A DNA stretch of 64,000 nt from Dirofilaria immitis (lineage: Eukaryota > Nematoda > Chromadorea > Rhabditida > Onchocercidae): NCBI GenBank assembly GCA_024305405.1, contig JAKNDB010000110.1, positions 1,798,001 through 1,862,000 on the forward strand, in the 5' to 3' direction. This document shows, one piece after another, positions 17,701 to 28,828 of the stretch. The notes beneath the pieces were generated by a model. The model searched no databases. It had not been told where the DNA came from and worked only from the letters and a program-made list of their open reading frames with translations. Both the position numbers and the translations under genes were made by a program. How positions within the stretch are numbered: position 1 is the stretch's first letter; each line of letters opens with the position of its first letter.

Positions 17701-18310
17701 ATTGGGTTTCAATTATTTGAGGTTCATTAACCTTTTTTTTTCATTTTTTCCTATAGTATCATATATATTACATTTTTTTCATTTCTATTTAAGTTTATCG
17801 ATTCGTTTAATTTTGTCAATTTATTATATGCTCTATAAAATTTGAATTTACATTAAAGTTTATAAAAATAACAGTTTCTATCAAAAAAAATGATAAATGC
17901 TGCTTAAAAATGTAAGGAAAAAAAGCAAATTGATACGACGCCTTTGATATTTCACACCTTCCGAATGTTTCAAGCCGAAGTTTATGAAGCTTTTCTATTT
18001 TTATATTTTCCACTTAGTCATAGCTTTTCTGTAAATATCACTTTTTCCCCCTTTCTTTTAAAATATTACACAGACTTTATTCCATTCTTGGAATCCCGGA
18101 AAATAAAGCAGTTTCGAAAATTTCTTAATCCAAGTTTTAATTTGGAACTTCACTGTTGCTGGAAATTCTCAAAATTTTATTGAATTCGTAGACAAATCTA
18201 CGTGGAAGTATTGAATTTGCAAGAAAATCTGCATATAAATAACAATAGTAACTATTAACAGCTAATTATCTTGATAATTTCAAAAACATTGAAATTTCCA
18301 AAAATTTCAG
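8707..18310. other. 9.6-kb AT-rich gene-free region
   Basis: Lies between two divergently transcribed genes, so it should hold both promoters. I see only short shadow frames with Phe/Ile/Asn/Lys-rich translations, no spliced set of exons, no recognisable RNA gene and no long repeat. Some open frames near 8.8-9.2 kb and 11.9-12.6 kb look random. Confidence 0.5.
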
Positions 18311-21300
18311 CGGACATATTAGACGAAACTCATTGTTTTTAGTAGTCACTAATGTGATGGAATGCGAGGATACCTTAATGACCTCAGATAACCGAGAACG
18401 TTCATCACGATTCTTCAAAACACCACGAATTGGTTCACGCCGAATCCGTAATAGATTAGTACAAAAGGGTGGCATATGCAATATTTCACTTATTAATGTA
18501 CCCAAACAACGACGGAAATATTTCAGGTTTTTTATTACCTTTTTTCTATCTTTTCTCCCGCCTTTCCATCAATCTTTCTTGAGTGTATGATAAACAAAAG
18601 ATTATGAAAAAACCCCCAGTCGTGAATTAAAAAAATGGGATTTGAATAAAGACGGAAATAAGCGTATTTGCTCTGCAAATCAACTGCATTTAGCTTTAGA
18701 TTAATCATGTCATTATAATAAAATATCTTTCTAAAAAATCGTTTCGCAGCGCATGAAATTTCAGGATTTTATCGTCTGAAAATTCATTAATTCAAAATGA
18801 AAACTGGGCTAATTCATATGACAAGCTTAAATCTTTCTCTTAATAAAGATGCTGAAGATAGTTTTATTTAGAAATAAAAAAACCGGTCGAAATAATTCAA
18901 GAAATGCATCATAAAAAAGCGCTCAAATACAAATACATCTGAAAAATCAATCTTAAATTTTATCATTAGCCATTGTACGTACTTACATTACATGAGTAAA
19001 AGTTTCATGAATTCTAGTGATATCTTTACGACAGTGATTGAAATCAGATGGCGTTGGACATTATTATTTTTGCAACATCATTCATCGCCTCATGGACATT
19101 TTTTCTTTTTGTTTACTATTTCATTACTACGGTACATGGTGATCTAGAACATGCAAACGATTCAAATTGGATACCATGTATAATGAATGCTAATAGCAAA
19201 ACAAATATCTTTTATTTTCATTTACCACTCAAACAACAATTGGTTATGGTTTTAGGTTATATTTTTCTTCATTCATATAAATAAATTTCTCTGAAGTAAA
19301 TTTAATAATTTTCGAAATTCAAAAAGAAAGAATATTAAACAAATGGACGATTGTCGATTGAGAAATAAAAAGCTTCACATTTCAACTTCATGAATCAAAT
19401 CCTGATTGACTGCTTTTTTCATTCAAATATAATTCATTATAATAAAATTAAAAATATCTTTAATTTATCTAATTCGAATTTTATAAGACTTTAGATATCC
19501 AACAAGTGAGTGCCCACTAATTATTATAACAATGTGCCTTCAATTTATGGTTGGTGTTATGTGCCATACATTGATGACTGGTGTGATATTCGCTAAATTA
19601 GCAAGACCTATCAAACGAGCTGCAACTATTATATTCAGGTCATATTTCTGTAGAATTTATCCAATTAGTAGAATTTTCTTAAAAATTGGAAAAATTATGA
19701 ATATTACGTAATAAACTTTTGATTTTCAACAAAAATTGCATATGAAAAGAAATTTTCAAGCACAAAACTTCAGGGAAAAATGTGCGATGTTGTTGATGAA
19801 ACATTACATAAGCATATTAATCTTTTGTTACATCAATTTAATAAATAGCATATTAATTTTAATGAAATTTTTGATTTATTTATTATTTCTTGACACAGAT
19901 AATGATAATAGAGAAAGCCATCCAGTGTTATTTGACGCTTATTCCATTTACTTATTTTGTTGAATTGATCAAAAATAAATTCCACTGAATTTTTGTCCTT
20001 TACCTATTTTTTTCTTCTGTCCTTCCTCTTTCAACTTCATTGCATTTTTAAGAGTATTGCTTTTTTCATTCACTGAAAATTCTTATCTGTTATTCCCTGA
20101 ATTTTTAAGCATAATTTTTATTGAAATGATAATTTTTTTCATAATTTTTATTGAAATAAATCCTTCATATCTATCATCTATCATACCAAATAATCCAAAC
20201 TATCATCTGGATTCCTATGTAAATTTATTCGAATATTTCGAGATACTATTTCCTTTTGTCTTAAATATTTATTTTGTATTTTTGGGATTGCAAAATGTTC
20301 GACTTTATCAATTTGCATTGACGCATTCCAATTAATCACTCTGTATAATGAGACATTTTACCAAATAATGGAAATGCCAAAAATTAACTGCTAGACATAG
20401 TTAGTGAATGTAAATGTAATTTGAATATCATTTGTTTCAGCAAAAATGCGGTAATCTGTATGCGAGATGGTAAATTGTGCCTACTTTTTCGGGTTGGTGA
20501 CATGAGAAAAAGCTCATTAGCTGAAGCTCATGTTCGTTTACAGGTCGGTTTCGTAAAAATCCAACATCGAAATGAAATTTTATGTTATTGTAAAAAAAAA
20601 ACAGGGAAAAATTCTGTTGAAATAGGTTCGAGTCCTCTTTTAAAGATATATTTCAAGATATTCAAATACGATGCTATGAATTAAGTTTTCTATGTATTTT
20701 GATCTGTTAGAATTGCTTTCTGATATATTTTTATATGTGAGAACGAGTTTTTTCATTTTTTTACTTGCCTTAATTTATAACATATTTTATGAGCAATGAC
20801 TGAATGATTAAAAGACAATGGAATACGATTGATTGAATTAATAGCGTTTTTCAAATACTTCGATTAAATTTCATATTTAAATTAGATATGCTTGGTAAAT
20901 CCGTGATAATTTCAATATCTTAAACAGAATAACCTTTTTAGATGATCAAAAAGTGTATAACTTACGAGGGAGAGCTGCTACCTTTCCATCAGTTTGACAT
21001 GGATGTTGGTTACGATACGGGCTTGGATCGTGTATTTGTAATTTGGCCAATAACAGTTTGCCATGAGATAGATGAGAATAGCCCGTTGTATGAAGTAAGC
21101 AAGGACAACCTGCGTACAGCTCGATTTGAAATTATTGCAATTCTCGAAGGTGTTGTCGAATCGGTTGGTTCAACAACGCAAGCACGAACATCTTATTTAC
21201 CCAACGAAATTTTATGGGGCAAACGGTCAGTGAACATCTTTCATGCAAATAAAAAATCGTTATTAATTCAAAGAAAAAAGAAAGAAAACACCAAGTTTAT

Positions 21301-23474
21301 TAATTTGTTTTATCATTTGTTCAGTTTACTTATCAACCTATAGGTTTATTAGATTCGCTGATTTTTGATTATTTCAAAATGAAAGTCACAATTTAGGAAC
21401 CAGATACTTAGAAATGATGATACTAATTAATAGCAATTTGTTCTTCATATTATTCTTCTTGTTAACAATTTAAATGTTATTGTATCAATAAAGTATACTA
21501 TTTGATCTCCTCGGATAATTCATAATTAATATTACCAGAAATCAGAAAAGTTCTAAATCGCCATCCTTTGAAGAGAACGGCATAACCAAAAATAAACGGA
21601 TGGCCGGGCTGCGTACCGTCATCTCATGATCTCACAACACGCTTACTTGACTTGTATCAGTCGCTTGTGACACGAAGCTCCACACACTCATTCCAATTCA
21701 CTCAGACAAACAAACATATATGCAAATCAATCGATCCCACCTTTAATAGTACATACTCTGCGTGAAGTCATGACATCGGCTCATTTAGGTTACATAATGA
21801 TTCAATAATGGTCACCACTGTAAGCAGTTTACTGTTTCGCTTAGAGAGATTATGAATAATATTATGCATCAGACAATTAAACAATTTATATGTTCAACTT
21901 ATCCAATAAAAATAGATTGAGCTGATATACAGATCAATAAGATCTTTGATGCTGTCTAGAAATTATTTAGAATTTAAGATTTCATATGTAAGAAATGGAC
22001 AAAATTGTTATTTTAAATGATGCTTATTTTTCATATATTTTACAAAATTTAACTTAAATGAAATGAGATAAAGATTTACATCTAAGATTATCGCCTAGAA
22101 TTTTATCAGTATGAATCATATAATTTGAGATTATAAAATGAAACAAATTTAATTGGTTTATTTTTATTTATTTTTACTTTTTTTGGACTTTGATAAATTA
22201 ATAGGATTTGCAAACAATATGTTTTGTACCGTTTCTTATCACTACTATTCTTTTTCTGTAGATTTTTAGATTTCAATCCAAATCAAAATATGAATTTATA
22301 GGCTTAAAAAGCTTGAGACTAAATTTTCAAATTTTGAACCAATTTTCTAAAAATATTTAACTTTACAGTTTTGAAAAGCTCGTAACGTATCAACGCGATA
22401 ACGGAGAATACCGGATTGATTTTGAAAAATTTCATAACGTTTACGATGTTGATACACCACCATGTTCAGCGAAAGAACTTGATAAAATGCGGGTAATACT
22501 TTGAAAAATAGTTTAAAATTGGCTGAGAATTTAATTTAGATGAGGAATTTCTCAGGATAGCGCTATCAACATCGAAGACGGTACGCTGTGAAAACCAAAC
22601 GATATTAGGTAGTTTGAAATAGTCATTCTTATTGTTTTATTTAAAAATTGCGTGGAAATGCAAAGAAAAATATTAATAAAATTTTTTGAAGTTTTTTTTG
22701 GAAATGTATTTTTACAGACAATTTAGGAACTCGGTTTAAAACCAGAAAATGCTTATCAAATAGCTCCTGATTTGAATGATAATTCGGCTGAAAGTTCACC
22801 TATTATTGCAATCCATCCGAAAGGTTCCAATCCACGATTATCAGTTTTATTGAGTAAAGGAGATAATGGTACCTTACGTCATCTTGATAAAGTTGAAACG
22901 GATGATGAAGACAATGATCAAACAATTCATGTAAGTTGATATATTTTCTTTTCAAAAAGTATTTCTAATTTTTCAAAATAATTATATCTCATTATTATCT
23001 ATAACTTTTATCCTTTTATAAAAACAATTTAGTACCATGCATGAATCTCATCGTATTATCTGAATCTTTCGTATCTGTTAATTTACGTATTTTTGATTCG
23101 CAACATCCAACTTATTACTTTGAGAATTATGAAAACATTTCGGTTATAGATATAAATGACAAAAAAATATCTATCAAAACGATATTGATCTTCTACAAAA
23201 CACTCATCTTTTTAATCCCGATGCCAAAAAAATGGTGAAATTCCAGGTAGATGTTGGCTTACAACATAAGCGATCATTATTGACACACGTTCAAAGTCCG
23301 GATCTTTTAGCACGCCATAAACAATCAATAAGACGAGGTCCTGACCTTTTTAAGGAATTTATACTTCATATATTGCATTTCAATATACGGTATTCTTCCG
23401 TACATTCCTGCATTCTTTTTAATATTACTATAATGCCTACAAATAATGAATTATTTTTTTCTAAAAAAGAATAA
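18311..23474 (+). CDS. Inward-rectifier potassium channel (Kir/IRK family)
   Basis: Tetrameric plasma-membrane K+ channel gated by PIP2; sets resting potential. Exons: 18311-18526, 19018-19255, 19495-19638, 20441-20543, 20942-21225, 22369-22492, 22727-22930, 23247-23474. The first exon follows a good acceptor (tttcag, 18305-18310), either of an unseen upstream exon or of trans-splicing; the first ATG in frame is at 18357, giving about 498 residues. Visible: N-terminal RLVQKGG, slide helix [14 protein letters not shown]1 about residues 68-90, filter [12 protein letters not shown]2, C-linker [46 protein letters not shown] and [16 protein letters not shown]. Exon 2 needs two added T residues (19067-19071; 19210-19218) to stay in frame; with them the CDS is an exact multiple of three. 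The GYGFR filter codons straddle the exon 2/3 junction. The last 75 residues are not conserved. C. elegans irk-1/2/3 are the relatives; I cannot tell which is orthologous. Confidence 0.93.
21595..21770. other. GC-richer island in a Kir intron
   Basis: About 175 bp within the 1.1-kb intron 21226-22368 are visibly richer in GC than the flanks (for example GGATGGCCGGGCTGCG near 21600). No long open frame, no splice-site pair and no tRNA-like cloverleaf could be found by eye. It may be a regulatory element, a small RNA gene or a repeat fragment. Confidence 0.3.
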
Positions 23475-24207
23475 TTAAAGCGTGAATTATAGATGGAATA
23501 AAAATGACCAAAATTATGTTCGAAATATTATAAATTTGATGAAATTTGTGTCCCATTCATATATTTAGTGCTAATAATTTGTTTTACTTGAAATAATGAA
23601 ATAAATTTATACGTTATCATGTGTCATGAAAAAAAGCAAAAGTAGTTGGGATTGAATTATGAGTATCCATTCGAGATTTTCAACCTACTTTAATGACGTG
23701 ATATTTTGCATGATTAGGTTAGGTTTAAAAACTGTTCAGTTATTGAAGTATAAAATATTTGTGGTAAGTTCAATAACAATACCCCATACTTGTATGTCTC
23801 GAAAGTGACCATAAACATCGATCCACCCAGTACTTCTGATGCTTACTGTTTGGAATCATTTGATTTAACAAAATTGTACTGCTATGGCTCTCTGTAACTA
23901 AAGCTTTCAAAAATATATCGAGTCATACCTTCGATAACAATACCCTGCACTAGTTTCATCATCACCAGTTTATGGTTCAACTAAGTAGCCAAAATTACTA
24001 AAGCCAAATAATTCAAATCAATAACAGCGCTTTCTGTTTATTATGTATTTCATAACTCGATTGTTTTCCTGTCACTTACGGATTGAGAACGCGCTCTTTC
24101 TCTCTCAAAGCTTTTAGGATGATTAGTTGCTAATTAAAGCGTGAATTATAGATGGAATAAAAATGACTAAAATTATATCCGAAATATTATAAATTTGATG
24201 AAATTTG
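23472..24207. repeat. 77-bp direct repeat flanking 582 bp at the Kir 3' end
   Basis: Copy 1 is 23472-23548 and starts with the TAA stop of the channel gene. Copy 2 is 24131-24207. They differ at about three of 77 positions. Both contain AATAAA, so both carry a potential polyadenylation signal. The 582-bp spacer holds no recognisable gene. Confidence 0.85.
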
Positions 24208-24960
24208 ATCGATTAAGTATAAAATGTTCGAGAATAATTCTACCCATATTCTTTAGATTTTTTTATCTATTCATCTGTTAGCTTCGAGTTAAAATATCGA
24301 AATTTCATATGAATGACTTCGAATGCATTGCAATTGATTCCATTTTTTTCTCGAAATTTCCTACTTAATTTTTTTTTTACACAGGCAATGTTGTGAAATT
24401 TTTGTTCGATTTGTTTCACAGACAATAATAACTGTAAGGATTTATTCTTCGCAGAAGATTAACAGTAATACAATGATAATACAATGAGGAAGATTTCTTG
24501 ATTATCCTGATTGGAATAATCGCTTCTAAATTTAGTTAGGAGTTGATAAAAAATTGGTTTGGAACAAAGAATAGTAGAATCGTATAGCAGAGGAAGCCGA
24601 TATCCAGATGACCGTTAAGCAGTCGTTCGTTTTGTAATTAAACTCAACAAGGAATTGTAGAGACTTACAATCAATTAAGCTGTCGTAAATTATTTAACAT
24701 AGAATATGTGAACCTAAAGATTAACTGGCGATCATCTATTCCTTCAAAAAATGATGCCGAAAGTACAAAAAGTGTTGTCTGACGTTAATCAATACAAAGA
24801 ATTTCGATCGCATACATTCCAAATACAAAGGATATATACTGGTTATAAGGATATTTTAAATTTTATAAATTATTTCGGTCTTTCGATAGGCAAATAAAAA
24901 TGTGATATGGATAGTCGAAGTGAGCAACGATGATAGATTCTTTTATTGATAATGATAACA
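23475..24960. other. Convergent intergenic region, Kir to GPCR
   Basis: About 1.5 kb between two tail-to-tail genes. It holds the second copy of the 77-bp repeat (24131-24207) and otherwise AT-rich sequence with no supported exon. Confidence 0.5.
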
Positions 24961-27900
24961 TCATTCTGACATCGAAGTGGAATCTTTTTCAGCTTCATTG
25001 AGTAACGGATTCGGTGATAGTAATAGAATTGTTTCTTGATTGCCATTTATTTCGGAAGATGATTGTTCTTCGGTAACTAATGGAATATGAACTGCAATTC
25101 GTGAAGAATTCATTTCCAGATCGACAATTGAATGCTGTGATCTTTGTTTATCTAAGCCGATACCTGTTACCGATAAGAATACTGCTCCTGAAATGTTTCA
25201 TTTTAGTTATAAAATACTAAATAATAAGATTCTTAAATTAATGAAAATTCAATTTTTAAATCCTAGATGTAACTATATGATATTTTCTATTATTTTTATT
25301 TTTTCCATTTATAACAATTTCAGTATTTTGCTTCATTGATAAGGAAATGTTATAAAATTTAATTAGAAATTAACCTAAACTGTTTCGTGTTTTGCATAGC
25401 GAAATATTCTCCGGCGATTTATGAGTAATGAGTGTTTTGTTTTGACTATTCAGCTGTTGTTTCAATTCACCCTTCAAATGATGTTTTCGTCTGGATCGTT
25501 TTGATAGCACTGAGAAACAAACCGCCAAATGATAATAGAAGAAGCAAACAGTGAAACGAACCTATAAATATGTGAATTTGAGTTTTTCAAATTATTTTGG
25601 TAAATAAAATTTTTATCGATTATCTATTAAAATATTTCAAATATTAACTGATTTAAAATTAAATTAATTCAAGTTATAAATAAAAGAAAAAGTTAATATA
25701 ATTTTATTAAAATCTCAGCAATTTATTGGTATAAGTACTAAAAAATAAAAATAATAAAAAATTGATTTACCTCTCGTAGAATAATTTTATCATTAATCAA
25801 ATAAATAGGAAATCGTAGACTAGCAGCTAATATTGTAAGTAATGAGGAAACATCAGTTGCAATCGAATAAAATTCTTCCAATTGTAACAATGATGCATTA
25901 TCCAAATATTCCCATGCAGCAATAATAACATCGATGATATTCGAGCATAAATAACATGTGACAACCATTATCAATGATCTTGTTGCCGCTTTGACACGAT
26001 TACGTAGCTTACATGACGCTATTCTTGAATTTTTTATGATTATATAATAATTTTTCATTTCTTTTAATTTACCTCTTTGTTATCAGCAATCGAAAAAACT
26101 GCTTCGTTTTCAGCAAAATTTCAATAATCGAGAAATTAGGAAAAAAATTTCAATTATGAAAATACAAATTTTTTGAATTATTCTTTTAACCGAAAGAAAT
26201 AAATGGGGAAATTTTTTCTAGAAATTTCCATTTTTGAAATTTACTGTTTTTTCCTAACTTCAATTCCACATTTTCATTCTTAAATGGATAATATAAAAAG
26301 GAAAAAGATTATTAGCATAAATTTTGATATGTTGAGAAATGTTGGCGTCAAAATATTTAAGCATATATGTAACAGATAAATTGCTCGGTTTTCCATTAAA
26401 TGTAATCTTTTGGAAATTTCGATGATTAATTCAAAAATTCGATAAATCTAATCGATCATACTAATAATGAATGAGCGTTGCTTTTTTCTTTTCTTTTACT
26501 ATTTTTCTAAATCTGATAAAAATCGTATATTATTGAATATATGAAAGAACAAAATCATTTGGTATGAAAATAGGATAAGAAAAAATATTGTCTCTTCAAT
26601 TATTCTATAAAGCATATCCGCAATTTGAAAAAGGAAGAAAAAGATTTGGAATGGTTGTAGTTGACCTGAATTCGCATTTAAATAACATCTAGCAGCTTAG
26701 AGATAAACAATTCTGTCAGATTTAGTAGAAAATAAAATTTTGCAAATATTTTTACCAAAAAAATTTGAAGAAGTTAAAATGAAAATAATATGTATTACAG
26801 GAAAAAATTGTTTTTGAAATAAAATAAAAATCAAAACAGTTACTTTTTATCTGTTCTCAAATATAAAAGTAATTTTAATCAAAATCTTTCATATTAAGAA
26901 TACGTATATTTTATATATGCTGAATCAGCAATAACAAGCGATCAGTTGAATAATTTTATTTCCATCTAAGTTAATCATCATTACATTTTATTAGTTCCAA
27001 AAAATTTTTCAACAAATAAAAAAATCAATAAGGAGACATAATTCATTTTTCAATTATAAAATTCTATTAAATTTGAATGATATCCACTAACAAGGTAAGC
27101 ATTTTATAGACAATAAATAATTTAAAAAATAGCTAATATTATGAAATATATATAAAGGATTAAATATTTGAATTGTTGAAATATTTTCGATTATTTCAGA
27201 CAATTATTACTTTATTAAAATAATTATTCGTTTCAAAAATTATGAATAACTTACGAAATTCCAAATATGCAATATAATACAAGCATTTTAATCGTATTTT
27301 CGCGATTGCTTTTTCGTAAATTGACCACAATAGCTGCATTACAATATAACAAAACAAAAATGGCAAAAATACGGTAGCAATACGTCTGGTCCAAAATCGC
27401 CAAATTCCATCATAATAAACATTACGAGCAAGTTCACTAATTTTACTCCCATACTTGCAAATCCTTCGCATTCTTCCAAATAATAAATCTGAGGGTCCAT
27501 TAGTGTGCGGAAATTTTTTGATTGGAAATTATAAAAATATCATAGAAAACTTTTTATTTTACTTAATAATGTTTGCATATATATATAACCACGGATATTT
27601 TTTTAAAAAAAAAGAAGCCATCCTGATATTTAATTTCATAAATATAAATATATGACATGATATCATGATGAAATATATAAGATATTATGTTATACTTCAC
27701 AAAGTAGATCACTTTTTATTAATATTATTAATAATTTATTAAAAAATAAAAATATAAATATGTAAAATATTTCAAAATACTTTCGTCAAAATTACTACTA
27801 TCATATGAGATTATAATAACTTGCCTGTATTTCAAAATAAATGGTACCACGAAATAAAACTCCAAAAACAAATGCAGCAATGACAATTTTTCCACGATGA

Positions 27901-28828
27901 CGGCAAAAAAATCGATATATCATTAACGTCCTATAAAAATAATTTTTCTTTAAAACATATTTTAAAATTTATTTTTATAGTGTCATAGTTTTAAAAAATT
28001 TATAAATGATTTATTTCTCCTGCTTAACTTCTACTAGTGCCATTTTGAAGGTATCGTTCAAATGCGGCAGCCATGATAAGAAATGATACAGTGCATATTG
28101 CAATATGTGATATAGCAAACGCCACTCTTAGATAATTATGCCAAAGACGGAACAGCGGGAAATAATGGAAATATTCTGCATATATCTAAATTAAAGTTTA
28201 TTTGATTTTTTTTCAGTTTAAGTATTAAATATTTTAAAAATATCGCAGGTTAAACTTTAATTAATAATCATGACAAAAAACATGAATAATCATCATTTCC
28301 TTTGCCAAATTTCTTATCTTTTATTAAATTCATAAATGACAATAGAAAAAAGATAATAACTTTTTAAAGTTATAACTTTTAAATATTTTCTTGAAATCGT
28401 TCGAAAAAACTACCTGTATTGACATAATTTCGACATATGAAAAACAAATAAATATATCACAAGCACTGAGACATGTAAGATATAACAAATTTTTATTCCG
28501 TAATGCTCTTGAGCTTACAAATGTATAAAATACCAGAGTATTCTCGAGAAAACCAATTATTGCTATTATTGTACCGATGACACCTACCAATACCATTTTA
28601 AAATCCTTAATAAAAAAAATTATCTCGTTTATTCGTATGGATGATTATATATTTGTAAAGATTATATATTTTTTCTTTCAGCATAAAAATGAAACTTCAT
28701 TAATTGCATTGGATTTTTTTTTCATTTAATAATAAGTAATAGCATAAATGAAATTAATAACAAACAAGGAAAAGCGGTGGATGTTCTTCACATTCTTGCT
28801 CATCAATTAACATCGTTGCATTATCCAT
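24961..28828 (-). CDS. Rhodopsin-class GPCR, FMRFamide-peptide-receptor-like
   Basis: Seven-helix plasma-membrane receptor, probably for a neuropeptide. Exons on the minus strand: 28828-28766, 28605-28414, 28185-28029, 27930-27825, 27488-27255, about 26060-25771, 25561-25375, 25187-24961; about 485 residues with two corrections. The short N-terminus has an N-glycosylation sequon (DNAT). TM1 is about residues 24-48 and contains GFLENTLVFY; TM3 ends in ERY (the DRY equivalent); ECL2 has a Cys (EECEGFASM); a conserved WRFWTRRI precedes TM5; TM7 ends LRFPIYLIND instead of NPxxY. The C-tail is about 135 residues, Ser- and Lys-rich. Position 3.25 is Leu, so the usual TM3 cysteine is missing. Exon 5 needs one added base in a G run (27448-27450, CCC on the plus strand). 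The exon 3/4 junction is off by one base. The start of exon 6 is uncertain. The intron after exon 4 has a GC donor (CAG|GCAAGT). The family resembles nematode FRPR-type receptors; the ligand cannot be inferred. Confidence 0.85.

Noticed and set aside
19249..19494. Third frameshift in the Kir gene at the exon 2/3 junction
   Set aside because: An earlier donor (TATG|GTTTTA) would need one, but using the donor at 19256 gives the filter GYGFR and RYPTSECPL in frame without correction.
20615..20640. Perfect tRNA B-box-like GGTTCGAGTCC
   Set aside because: No A-box, acceptor stem or anticodon arm upstream; it lies in a Kir intron and is probably chance.
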